DNA of 10,454 nt from Muribaculaceae bacterium (lineage in GTDB: Bacteria; Bacteroidota; Bacteroidia; Bacteroidales; Muribaculaceae). The DNA is taken from contig JAFLTK010000031.1 in the NCBI GenBank assembly GCA_022511505.1, positions 1-10,454 of the forward strand. The letters run 5' to 3'. The notes under the pieces are model-generated. The model saw nothing but the letters and a program-made list of their open reading frames with translations, did not search any database and was not told where the DNA came from. Shown here in pieces: positions 1 to 6,924 of the stretch. The position numbers and the translations under genes are program-made. How positions within the stretch are numbered: position 1 is the stretch's first letter; each line of letters opens with the position of its first letter.

Positions 1-1028
1 GGGTCAAATATTATGATAAGGATTGCGGCGACCGAAAGCGATTGAAACGGCGAGACGCTTCGTTCCAAAATTCGAGCGAGAAGCATAACGGTAGCCATCG
101 TGACCGCTCTGACTACCGACGGCGACAATCCGGTTAGCAGTGCGAAAAACCACAGAGCCGCTATCAGCAACCAAGCCCTAAGTCGTCTCCGGCCAAATGC
201 TCGTAGTGGAATCAGTATCAGGCTGAATAACAGCGTAATAATAGCAACGTGTGTGCCGCTCAATGCGAGCAAGTGCGCCAATCCGGTGATCGAAAATGTT
301 TCGCGGGTGATGGGCGACACCATCGAGTCATCGCCGGCAAGACATGCGGCGAGAAATGTTGCAGTGCCGGTCGAGAAATCTGCACCGAGGATGGCCTCGA
401 CAAAATGCGTCCTCAAGCGACGGAATGCGTTCATCAGCCCGGAGGCATCGCCACGTAGGGTCACTCTTTTGTCGGACGACAGTATGGAAACGGCAATCCC
501 TTGGCGAATGTTTTCGGCGTCATAGTTGCGCTCGTCGGGAAGTAACAAACGAGAGCCCGGTGCCGAGGCCACGCCTCTGAATTGTATCAATTCGCCGGCG
601 CTCAGATTGAGCAACATTGACGAGTCAGGCAGCAATGTGACGGCAGCTTTAGCCCGAGGAGCCGCAAGGACGCCGTCGATTGAGTCAAGCGTTACCGTCA
701 GGAATGTGCCATAATCTCGTTCTGTGACCTCGTCAATCGAGCCGACAAACTTTTGCTCTTGGCCATACTCAATCGCTGCGGGAACCTCAACGCGATGAAT
801 CTGCACATTCAGTGCGCCGATTAACGCGGCGATTGTCAACAAGATAGCTGTCTTTGACCGAAACAACACTGCGGCGGCCATTAACACGCCAACGGCTGTC
901 AGAGCAACAACGATTCCGGCAGTGAAACATCCGAGAGTACCGGCAACGAGAGCGACGGCGATGAAAAAAGCCGGCACCGGCGCGGTGAGCGGTATATTGA
1001 CGCTAAACGGGTCACCGGTGCTATTCAT
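1..1028 (-). CDS. comEC: ComEC/Rec2-family DNA-uptake channel, N-terminal part (3' end outside window)
   Basis: This is an open frame read leftwards from ATG at 1028 with no stop to the window edge: 342 codons, C-terminus missing. ComEC proteins form the inner-membrane channel that brings single-stranded DNA into the cell. Residues about 17-80 are hydrophobic (membrane spans), about 85-190 is a soluble, OB-fold-like stretch, and the competence domain starts near 200. The diagnostic motif GLAHLLALSGTHVAII lies at 249-264 (family pattern HLLAISGLHV), followed by LTGLSPSVVRAV at 298-309, also typical. An in-frame TAA lies two codons upstream of the ATG, which fixes the start. It follows aroE by 20 bases and is probably co-transcribed with it. 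The C-terminal metallo-beta-lactamase-like domain found in some members cannot be assessed. In Bacteroidales ComEC is common although natural competence is poorly documented, so the cellular role is inferred from the family. Confidence 0.93.
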   Translation of the reverse strand, partial: MNSTGDPFSVNIPLTAPVPAFFIAVALVAGTLGCFTAGIVVALTAVGVLMAAAVLFRSKTAILLTIAALIGALNVQIHRVEVPAAIEYGQEQKFVGSIDEVTERDYGTFLTVTLDSIDGVLAAPRAKAAVTLLPDSSMLLNLSAGELIQFRGVASAPGSRLLLPDERNYDAENIRQGIAVSILSSDKRVTLRGDASGLMNAFRRLRTHFVEAILGADFSTGTATFLAACLAGDDSMVSPITRETFSITGLAHLLALSGTHVAIITLLFSLILIPLRAFGRRRLRAWLLIAALWFFALLTGLSPSVVRAVTMATVMLLARILERSVSPFQSLSVAAILIIIFD

Positions 1029-1048
1029 GTGTTAAAACGTGAGGTGAG

Positions 1049-1816
1049 TTACATACCAGGGCGATTCCAGATTTCCCATGCGGCGTAGGCCTGAAGAAGC
1101 AACATTTCGGTGCCGTTTTTGACACGTGCGCCCTGCTCGGCCGCTTTCTTGAGAAACAGCGTCGGGTCCGGGTTATAGATGACGTCATAACACAGGTGGG
1201 CAGGCGTGATGAGGTTGTAAGGGATTGGAGGACACTCATCTACATTGGGGTACATGCCAACGGGCGTTGCGTTGACAATAACCCGGTGCTCTTTCATGAC
1301 CTCTTCGGTAAGGTCGGCGTAGGTGATGACACCCTCTCCGGCTGTGCGCGACACGAGCGTAATTTCAAGCCCAAGCTGCTTAAGCGCCTGCTGTACAGCC
1401 TTTGACGCACCACCGGTGCCAAGTATCAGCGCCTTTTTGTCGGCAGGTTCAAGCAACGGCTTGATGGAGTTCAGGAAACCGATGAAGTCGCTGTTGTAGC
1501 CGACTAATTTGAAGTCATTGTCCTTCTCGCCGCGAATCAATTTGATGACGTTGACTGCACCAATGGCCTTTGCATCTTGGTCGAGCGCATCAAGGTAGGG
1601 GATAACCTGCTGCTTGTAGGGAATGGTCACGTTGAGCCCTACGAGGCGGTCATTCTCGGCGATGACTTCCATAAGGTCGCCGATATCCTCAATCGCAAAT
1701 GCGTCATAACGGGCGTCAATTCCCTCAGCCTCAAACTTTTGATTGAAATAGTTACGCGAAAAAGAATGGCCTAAAGGATAGCCGATTATACCAAAAAGAC
1801 GTTCAGGTGCTTTCAC
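1049..1816 (-). CDS. aroE: Shikimate dehydrogenase (NADP+), GTG start
   Basis: This 255-residue protein catalyses NADPH-dependent reduction of 3-dehydroshikimate to shikimate in the chorismate (aromatic amino acid) pathway, in the cytoplasm. Visible motifs are the N-terminal IGYPLGHSFS (residues 11-20) with the shikimate-binding serines, NVTIPYK with the catalytic lysine at 68, GAVNVI (86-91), GYNSD with the partner aspartate at 110, the nucleotide-binding loop GTGGAS (133-138), NATPVGM (182-188) and the conserved glutamine at 242 in MLLLQAYAAWE. Length is slightly below the usual 270-290, as in other short Bacteroidetes forms. The start is GTG at 1816: no ATG occurs in frame between it and the upstream in-frame stop, and translation from it keeps the conserved N-terminus intact. 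comEC follows after 20 bases. No strong promoter was recognised upstream; a weak -7-like element (TTTCTTTG on the minus strand) lies near 1883-1890. Confidence 0.97.
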   Translation of the reverse strand: MKAPERLFGIIGYPLGHSFSRNYFNQKFEAEGIDARYDAFAIEDIGDLMEVIAENDRLVGLNVTIPYKQQVIPYLDALDQDAKAIGAVNVIKLIRGEKDNDFKLVGYNSDFIGFLNSIKPLLEPADKKALILGTGGASKAVQQALKQLGLEITLVSRTAGEGVITYADLTEEVMKEHRVIVNATPVGMYPNVDECPPIPYNLITPAHLCYDVIYNPDPTLFLKKAAEQGARVKNGTEMLLLQAYAAWEIWNRPGM

Positions 1817-2013
1817 TTTCTGTTGAATTAAGAGAGTTATTTATTTGTTTAATAAACGCGTAGGTTGACAATTTTGAAGGTGCAAAGAAAAGAATATCAA
1901 CACTTTTGAGGACGCTGAGATTGCATATTGCAACTTCATCACAAAATTCGCAAAAATCCCCGACATAACCAAGCCTTTCCCAAAATTCTCCCCAAAAATC
2001 GGCAATTCATTTC

Positions 2014-2044
2014 GCCCTTCGGGCTCACACCGGCCTACGGGCCG
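2014..2044. repeat. Two adjacent short hairpins (REP-like)
   Basis: GCCC-TTC-GGGC at 2014-2024 is followed seven bases later by CGGCC-TACG-GGCCG at 2031-2044. Both are perfect but short stems with small loops, with no T-tract after either on either strand, so they do not look like simple intrinsic terminators. The stems are strongly GC-rich in an otherwise AT-rich gap. They resemble the short palindromic intergenic units common in Bacteroidetes genomes; that family assignment is inference. Confidence 0.55.
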
Positions 2045-2121
2045 ACAAAAATCAAGGTCGCTCTTCGATAGGAAAATTGTCAGAGGAATCGATACAACAT
2101 CGCGGGGTATATGCCCCCTCA

Positions 2122-2148
2122 GAATTTCGTCCCGGAGGGACGAAATTC
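2122..2148. repeat. Perfect 12-bp stem palindrome, 3-base loop
   Basis: GAATTTCGTCCC (2122-2133), loop GGA, then GGGACGAAATTC (2137-2148): twelve uninterrupted complementary pairs. It lies 74 bases past the ATPase stop codon on the minus strand. There is no T-run directly after it on that strand, so termination or 3'-end protection is possible but not shown. The outer TTTCG of the arm is shared with the CATTTCGCCC hairpin about 100 bases away, which suggests a related palindrome family. Confidence 0.7.
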
Positions 2149-2194
2149 ATTTATAGGCTATAACTACATAATAGTCAATATAATAACAATAAAT

Positions 2195-2207
2195 CACCAC
2201 GTTTGCA
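2195..2207. repeat. Outlying copy of the 34-bp repeat core
   Basis: CACCACGTTTGCA here is identical, in the same orientation, to the first 13 bases of each unit of the tandem array at 3619-3736. The following bases up to about 2220 remain weakly similar (TTC.C.A.G positions), consistent with a decayed unit. It lies 15 bases beyond the ATPase stop codon, so the ATPase gene is bracketed by direct copies. Confidence 0.75.
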
Positions 2208-2221
2208 TGCCTTCACCAAGT

Positions 2222-3571
2222 TTATAGCATACCGGCCATATAGAACGGTAAATATTTTATACCATCCTTAATAGTTAGATCACCGGTGTGTAGTACTATG
2301 CACTCGCTCAAGAAATTGAGGTATTTTTTACTAAACTTTTCGAGAGAAGAAATGGTGTATCGTGAAGTTGACTTTACCTCAATGGGTATAATATTATGTT
2401 TTGACGTAACTCTATCTTTTCTTATGAGGAAATCTATTTCCATGCGCCCGGCGGCATCCGTTCTCGATTTCTCAGAGAAATAGAATAGGGGATTGCCGGC
2501 GCTTCTTAGTGATTGAGCCACAAGGTTTTCGGCAATCATTCCTTTGTTGAACTCCAACTTGTCGCGAATGATTTTTGAGTATATATCTTCAATGTTATCA
2601 TCGGCCCCGAAGACCATAGAAAGTAGCAACCCGGTGTCCAGCAGGTATAGCTTCAGTTTTGAATCATCCTTATTAAGAAAGAGTCCAACCGCCGGCTCAG
2701 TAGTTCGGTAACAAAAATTTGCAACGCGACTTTCTTCGAGCCAGAATAGAGCCGCCTCCATATCTTTCATTCTTCCATTCTTTTTGATATCAGATGGGCG
2801 GAACCTTTTTTCATGTTTCTGTAGCGCGCCGGGTATATTATCAAAGATTCTGGTTATTTTAGGAGCTGCCTTACCGGCATATTTTGATATGTCATTGCGA
2901 TAAAGCGCTAAAATGTTACGTTTTATTGCGTCTACCTTCGTTAAATCTTTTTCATTTACAAAACTCTCAACAGCCTGGGGCATTCCTCCAACGATTATGT
3001 ATGTCCTCAGAACGGTCATCATCTGTCGGTGCAAGCCATTCCCAAGAGGTTTTTGCTCGGCATAGAATTTTTTTACAAGGTCATAAAGAGATTTGTTGCC
3101 CGTTGCCCAGCAAAATTCTTCCAGGTCCATTGGAAACATATCTACTCTGACCTCCTCGCTCGGGATAACAATGTCCTTAACATTGTGGTTTATACTAACA
3201 AGGGAGCCGGTTTCAATAAAATCATATCGGCCATCGGTTACGAGATATTTTATGGCTGCTCGCGCTTTTGGAAACATTTGGACCTCATCAAAGATGATTA
3301 GCGTATCTCGATGATGAAACTCGGTCTTTGTAAAGATGCTCAGATACATAAAAAATGTATCAAGGTCAGAAAGGTATCTATCAAAGAGGTCCTTAATATC
3401 CTCGGTAGTGTTATTGAAGTCAATGACAATGTATGATTTATATTCGTTGCGACCAAATTCCTCAGCAATCCAACTCTTGCCAACACGTCTTGCGCCGTCA
3501 ATAAGAAGAGCGGTTTTACCGTTCCATTCTTCCTTCCATTTTTTTAATTTATTGTATATTTTTCTCTTCAT
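2222..3571 (-). CDS. AAA ATPase with DUF4143 C-terminal domain
   Basis: This 449-residue protein belongs to the AAA_14 plus DUF4143 family, common as scattered singletons in Bacteroidales; its cellular function is not established. The N-terminal P-loop domain shows Walker A GARRVGKS (26-33), Walker B LIIFDEVQ (91-98) and a sensor-like ETGSL (120-124). The middle part (about 185-335) is helical; YRNDISKYA at 224-232 is typical of the family. The C-terminal region has GMIAENLVAQ (344-353), then MEIDFLI with Asp380 and IEVKS with Glu398 and Lys400, a spacing like that of PD-(D/E)xK nuclease folds. No signal peptide or membrane segment is seen. Base composition is visibly AT-richer than the neighbours. 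It stands alone between gdhA and aroE, flanked by direct repeats, which suggests acquisition as a unit. The start is ATG at 3571, with an AT-rich leader. Whether the nuclease-like fold is catalytic cannot be told. Confidence 0.92.
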   Translation of the reverse strand: MKRKIYNKLKKWKEEWNGKTALLIDGARRVGKSWIAEEFGRNEYKSYIVIDFNNTTEDIKDLFDRYLSDLDTFFMYLSIFTKTEFHHRDTLIIFDEVQMFPKARAAIKYLVTDGRYDFIETGSLVSINHNVKDIVIPSEEVRVDMFPMDLEEFCWATGNKSLYDLVKKFYAEQKPLGNGLHRQMMTVLRTYIIVGGMPQAVESFVNEKDLTKVDAIKRNILALYRNDISKYAGKAAPKITRIFDNIPGALQKHEKRFRPSDIKKNGRMKDMEAALFWLEESRVANFCYRTTEPAVGLFLNKDDSKLKLYLLDTGLLLSMVFGADDNIEDIYSKIIRDKLEFNKGMIAENLVAQSLRSAGNPLFYFSEKSRTDAAGRMEIDFLIRKDRVTSKHNIIPIEVKSTSRYTISSLEKFSKKYLNFLSECIVLHTGDLTIKDGIKYLPFYMAGML

Positions 3572-3618
3572 GGAATGCTTGTGTTAAATTATTGAGTAGT
3601 AGGGATTTGGTATTAAAG
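3572..3618. other. Leader of the ATPase gene, promoter not resolved
   Basis: This is an AT-rich stretch between the repeat array and the ATPase start. On the minus strand TAATTTAA near 3585-3592 is a partial match to the Bacteroidetes -7 element TAnnTTTG, but no -33 partner is evident. The bases just before the array (about 3609-3618) look like a degraded end of another repeat unit. Confidence 0.3.
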
Positions 3619-3736
3619 CACCACGTTTGCAAGGTTTCGCGAGGTATAGAAACACCACGTTTGCAAGGTTTCGCGAGGTGTAGAAACACCACGTTTGCAA
3701 GGTTTCGCGAGGTATAGAAACACCACGTTTGCAAGG
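3619..3736. repeat. 34-bp tandem repeat array, three full units and a partial fourth
   Basis: Units start at 3619, 3653, 3687 and 3721, exactly 34 bases apart. Each begins CACCACGTTTGCAAGG and continues TTTCGCGAGGTATAGAAA; the second unit has one change (GTGTAG for GTATAG). The fourth stops after its first 16 bases. Each full unit contains GTTTC and GAAAC separated by ten bases, a small inverted repeat, and the palindrome TCGCGA. There are no spacers, so this is not a CRISPR array. Because 34 is not a multiple of three, the minus-strand open frame running through it (3549-3779) reads the unit in changing frames and is not a believable protein. The array lies between the gdhA terminator and the ATPase gene. 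Its function is unknown. Confidence 0.93.
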
Positions 3737-3777
3737 CAAAGTTAACTATTTTGATTGAAATTACAACTATATAGGTC

Positions 3778-3815
3778 AAAAAAAGAGCGAGGGCGCGCTG
3801 TGGCGGCTCTCGCTC
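3778..3815 (-). terminator. Intrinsic terminator of gdhA
   Basis: Read on the minus strand, GAGCGAG (3815-3809) pairs with CTCGCTC (3791-3785) around a GC-rich loop, and seven T residues follow (3784-3778). It begins 25 bases after the gdhA stop codon. The seven-base perfect stem with a direct T-run is the standard layout for factor-independent termination. Confidence 0.85.
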
Positions 3816-3839
3816 AAATGTAGGTAAATGAAATTTCGA

Positions 3840-5180
3840 TTAGATGACGCCTTGACCCATCATGGCGTTGGCAACCTTCATGAAGCCGGCAATGTTGGCG
3901 CCCTTCATGTAGTTGACACGGCCGGTAGCGGGGTCAGTACCATATTTAACACACTGGGTGTGAATGTCTTTCATAATGGTGTGAAGTTTGCTGTCAACTT
4001 CCTCTTCGCTCCACTGGAGGTGCATTGCGTTCTGACTCATTTCGAGGCCTGAGGTGGCAACGCCGCCGGCATTCACAGCCTTGCCGGGAGCATAGACGGT
4101 GTCAGAGGCGAGGAACGTATCGATAGCTTCGGGGGTGCAACCCATGTTGGAAACTTCGGCTACAATCTCTACACCGTTTGCAACCAACATCTTGGCGTCC
4201 TCACCGTCGACCTCGTTTTGGGTAGCGCAAGGCAGGGCAATGTCAACTTTCTGTTCCCAAGGTTTGCGGCCGGGATAGAAAGTAGCGCCGGGATACTGGT
4301 CGGCGTATGGAGCGACGATGTCGTCGCCGGTTGCGCGGAGGTAGAGCATGTAATCAATCTTGTCGCCGCTGATGCCGTCCGGGTCATAGATATAACCGTC
4401 GGGGCCTGAAATGGTTACTACCTTGGCGCCGAGTTCTGTAGCCTTCAGCGCAGCGCCCCAGGCTACGTTGCCAAAGCCCGAAATTGCGACGGTCTTGCCC
4501 TTGATGGTATCGTTTTTCTTGGCGAGCATTTCCTCAACAAAATAGAGGGCGCCAAAGCCGGTTGCCTCGGGGCGGATGCGTGAGCCGCCAAAGTCGAGAC
4601 CCTTACCGGTGAATGTGCCATCATGCTGATTGACAAGGCGTTTGTACATACCATACATGTAGCCGACCTCACGACCGCCAACGCCGATATCGCCGGCGGG
4701 AACGTCGCGGTCGGGACCGAGGTTGCGCCACAACCCGAGGATGAAAGCCTGGCAGAAGCGCATAATCTCGGCGTCGCTCTTGCCGCGAGGCGAGAAATCA
4801 CTGCCGCCCTTGGCGCCGCCCATCGGCAAGGTGGTAAGGGCGTTTTTGAATGTCTGCTCAAAGCCGAGGAATTTCAGGATGGAGAGGTTGACCGATGCGT
4901 GGAAACGGATACCGCCTTTGTATGGGCCGATGGCGTTGTTGAACTGCACGCGATAGCCAATGTTGGTCTGGACCTCACCGCGGTCGTCAACCCAGGTCAC
5001 GCGGAATGTCACGATGCGGTCGGGCTCGACCATGCGCTCTATGATGCGAGCCTTTTCAAACTCGGGATGCTGATTGTAAACTTCTTCAACCGACATCAGC
5101 ACTTCCTTAACTGCTTGCAAATACTCTTTTTCGCCGGGGTGTTTCACCTCGAGGGCGTTCATGATATTATTTATGTCCAT
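3840..5180 (-). CDS. gdhA: Glutamate dehydrogenase, small hexameric type
   Basis: This 446-residue enzyme interconverts glutamate and 2-oxoglutarate plus ammonia, the main ammonia-assimilation step in many Bacteroidales. Motifs seen are the glutamate-binding region with YKGGIRFH (87-94) and PMGGAKGG with the catalytic lysine at 124, the catalytic aspartate at 164 in PAGDIGVG, the Rossmann loop SGFGNVA (234-240), PCATQNE (317-323) and the C-terminal NAGGVATSGLEMSQN (370-384). Length matches the 445-450 residues of the family. After the second beta strand of the Rossmann fold it reads ISGPDGYIYDP (257-267), which resembles the NAD-dependent clostridial enzyme more than the NADP-type E. coli one, so cofactor preference (NADP, NAD or dual) is open. 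The start is ATG at 5180; the open frame begins at the family N-terminus and the leader is about 25 bases from the predicted transcription start. It is monocistronic, with its own promoter and terminator. Confidence 0.97.
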   Translation of the reverse strand: MDINNIMNALEVKHPGEKEYLQAVKEVLMSVEEVYNQHPEFEKARIIERMVEPDRIVTFRVTWVDDRGEVQTNIGYRVQFNNAIGPYKGGIRFHASVNLSILKFLGFEQTFKNALTTLPMGGAKGGSDFSPRGKSDAEIMRFCQAFILGLWRNLGPDRDVPAGDIGVGGREVGYMYGMYKRLVNQHDGTFTGKGLDFGGSRIRPEATGFGALYFVEEMLAKKNDTIKGKTVAISGFGNVAWGAALKATELGAKVVTISGPDGYIYDPDGISGDKIDYMLYLRATGDDIVAPYADQYPGATFYPGRKPWEQKVDIALPCATQNEVDGEDAKMLVANGVEIVAEVSNMGCTPEAIDTFLASDTVYAPGKAVNAGGVATSGLEMSQNAMHLQWSEEEVDSKLHTIMKDIHTQCVKYGTDPATGRVNYMKGANIAGFMKVANAMMGQGVI

Positions 5181-5214
5181 AATTCTGATTTAGAATTAAA
5201 CTTGTTCTGTTCCG

Positions 5215-5222
5215 CAAATATA
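5215..5222 (-). promoter_or_regulatory. -7 promoter element of gdhA
   Basis: On the minus strand this is TATATTTG, a full match to the Bacteroidetes primary sigma factor consensus TAnnTTTG. Transcription would start roughly 25-30 bases before the gdhA ATG. The -33 element is not clear: TTTC at 5249-5246 is 23 bases away, slightly too far. Confidence 0.65.
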
Positions 5223-5527
5223 GTTTTAAAAACAATAGGAAGCGTGAAACTTTTGTGAAATTATGTTAAAATCACCCCTTTCGATAGCAATTTGTCCACA
5301 GCGATAGTCCAAACTGTTATAAAGCATTATTATACGCTTATATCGGCATTGGCTGTTGTCAATCGCGTCAAAATGTAAAAGGCCTTACTCAAAATCTGCG
5401 ATAGGGGTAATGGGCTTTGGGTATGATTGTCAGAACAGAGATGTGTAACTATCGCTCAAACTAACCGTTTGTTTGCATAATATTAACTTTGATTGATGGA
5501 TTTCTTTTAAATTGTTATAAAAATTGC

Positions 5528-5535
5528 TATCTTTG
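5528..5535 (+). promoter_or_regulatory. -7 promoter element of the NSS transporter operon
   Basis: TATCTTTG fully matches the Bacteroidetes -7 consensus TAnnTTTG and is followed by C, as often seen. It lies 25 bases before the ATG at 5561, giving a leader of about 20 bases. The expected -33 TTTG is replaced by TTTT (5505-5508) at the normal 19-base spacing. Confidence 0.65.
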
Positions 5536-5560
5536 CAGCTGAATTTCCAAAAATAGGTAA

Positions 5561-6922
5561 ATGAAAGCAAAATTTGGTTCAAAGATAGGTTTGATAGCGG
5601 CTACGGTTGGTTCGGCTGTGGGACTCGGAAATATATGGCGATTCCCGGCCGAGGCCCAGGCAAACGGCGGAGCCGCCTTCCTCCTTTTATATATCGCTTG
5701 TGTGTTCATCCTCGGCATCCCGGTAATGGTGTCGGAGTTTGCGATTGGCCGAGGTGGTCAGAGCGATGCCGTCGGCTCGCTGAAAAATCTCGGCGCTAGA
5801 CGTCCGTGGTGGGCCGTCGGCGGTTTGGCGATATTGGCCAGTTACATCATCCTTTGGTTTTATATGGTTGTGGCCGGATGGACGTTTGAGTACCTGTGGC
5901 AGTCGTTGACGGGGCATCTATATCAGTCGGTAACGTCGACGGCTCCCGGCTCGACGGCGCAGTTTGCCGTCCGCATGAACGAGTTTATCGCCAACGGTTT
6001 TAACGCGTCCATCAACACCTACATCGTCATGGCTGTCAATATCGCCATCTTGTTGCTTGGCGTGCAGAAAGGTATCGAGCGGTTGAGCAACATCATGATG
6101 CCGATGCTGTTTGTGCTGCTGCTGGTATTCTGTGGCGTGTCGCTAACTCTTGACAGGGCGATCGAGGGTGTAGAGTTTTTCTTGCGCCCTGATTTTTCGA
6201 AGATTACGCCTCGTGTGGCGCTCAACGCTCTCGGTCAGGCATTTTTCTCGCTCTCGCTTGGCATGGGCATCTTGATTACCTACTCGTCATATTTCCCGTC
6301 GTCGACCAAACTGACGCGAACGGCCGTGACAGTCTCGCTGCTTGACATGCTCGTAGCCATTCTGATGGGCTTGATTATCTTTCCGGCAGTGATGACGTTC
6401 AACCTTTCGGGCGAGGGGCTCGAGGGTGCGTCGCTTGTGTTTATTACGTTGCCCGAGGTCTTTGCGCGAATGCCGTTTACCCGATTGTGGAGTGTGCTTT
6501 TCTTCCTACTGCTGATGCTTGCCGCTCTGACGTCGACCATCTCTATCGCCGAGGTTACTATTGCCTTTCTCCAAGACCGCTTCAAGTTGTCGCGCGTCAA
6601 GGCAGTGATGGCCGCGATGCTGCCTTTGCTGGTTTTCAGTACAATCTGCGCTTATTCCTACAGCCCGTCGTTTGAGCATATCCGCATCGCCGGATTGACA
6701 ATCTTTGACGCCCTTGACTATTTTGCGACAAATATCTGCTTGCCGGTCGGCTCGATTTTTCTATGTATCTATATCGGCTGGTTCTCACCGCGAGGTTTCC
6801 TGTGGCGTGAGTTGACCAACGATGGAACCGTTAAATCCCACGTATTCAAGTTGATGCTGTTTATCATCAGATATGTGGCGCCGGTTTTGATTGCTCTTAT
6901 TCTCGTTGGAACATTTATGTAA
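5561..6922 (+). CDS. Sodium-dependent transporter, NSS/SNF family
   Basis: This 453-residue inner-membrane protein of the neurotransmitter:sodium symporter family (LeuT fold) imports an amino acid or similar substrate with Na+. The first helix carries the signature VGSAVGLGNIWRFP (16-29) and NGGAAFL (35-41). TM6 is around 226-242 with the unwound, substrate-facing SLGMGILITYSS. TM8 carries LTSTISIAEV (323-332), whose Thr324 and Ser325 align with Na2-site residues of LeuT. Hydrophobic spans total about eleven, and the length fits the short bacterial NSS members that lack a twelfth helix. The substrate cannot be read from the sequence; aromatic, branched-chain or small amino acids are all possible. 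The first ATG after a clear promoter is used, in an A-rich leader. A small membrane protein gene starts two bases after the stop codon, so the two are surely co-transcribed. Confidence 0.95.
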   Translation: MKAKFGSKIGLIAATVGSAVGLGNIWRFPAEAQANGGAAFLLLYIACVFILGIPVMVSEFAIGRGGQSDAVGSLKNLGARRPWWAVGGLAILASYIILWFYMVVAGWTFEYLWQSLTGHLYQSVTSTAPGSTAQFAVRMNEFIANGFNASINTYIVMAVNIAILLLGVQKGIERLSNIMMPMLFVLLLVFCGVSLTLDRAIEGVEFFLRPDFSKITPRVALNALGQAFFSLSLGMGILITYSSYFPSSTKLTRTAVTVSLLDMLVAILMGLIIFPAVMTFNLSGEGLEGASLVFITLPEVFARMPFTRLWSVLFFLLLMLAALTSTISIAEVTIAFLQDRFKLSRVKAVMAAMLPLLVFSTICAYSYSPSFEHIRIAGLTIFDALDYFATNICLPVGSIFLCIYIGWFSPRGFLWRELTNDGTVKSHVFKLMLFIIRYVAPVLIALILVGTFM

Positions 6923-6924
6923 CT

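Larger units (their letters stand above)
1817..2221. other. Non-coding region with palindromic repeats between the ATPase gene and aroE
   Basis: No convincing open frame is present in these 405 bases. The part next to aroE (about 1817-2000) is AT-rich and should carry its promoter. The part from about 2010 to 2150 is a cluster of short inverted repeats (see separate entries), including a weak one at 2104-2117 (GGGG, six-base loop, CCCC). The last part, about 2150-2194, is very AT-rich. A lone copy of the 34-bp repeat core sits at 2195-2207. Confidence 0.7.
5181..5560. other. Divergent intergenic region between gdhA and the NSS transporter
   Basis: These 380 bases have no credible gene. A promoter element for each flanking gene lies close to its start codon (see entries). 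In the middle, a nine-base inverted repeat AGCGATAGT (5300-5308) and ACTATCGCT (5448-5456) is separated by about 140 bases, and further CGATAG copies occur near 5282 and 5399. These could be operator half-sites or chance. No riboswitch or tRNA fold was recognised. Confidence 0.5.

Noticed and set aside
100..525. Plus-strand 141-residue open frame
   Set aside because: It is a shadow of comEC on the other strand, which has clear family motifs.
3619..3736. CRISPR-like array (units with GTTTC and GAAAC)
   Set aside because: There are no spacers: units abut directly, and no cas genes are present.
3549..3779. 76-residue minus-strand open frame across the 34-bp array
   Set aside because: It is an artefact of translating a 34-base repeat in shifting frames; it also overlaps the gdhA terminator and the ATPase start.
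4623..5258. Plus-strand 211-residue open frame opposite gdhA
   Set aside because: It is antisense to the strongly conserved gdhA frame, which explains its length; no recognisable domain.
5292..5300. DnaA-box-like TTGTCCACA
   Set aside because: A single near-match with no cluster of boxes or origin-type AT-rich unwinding region around it.
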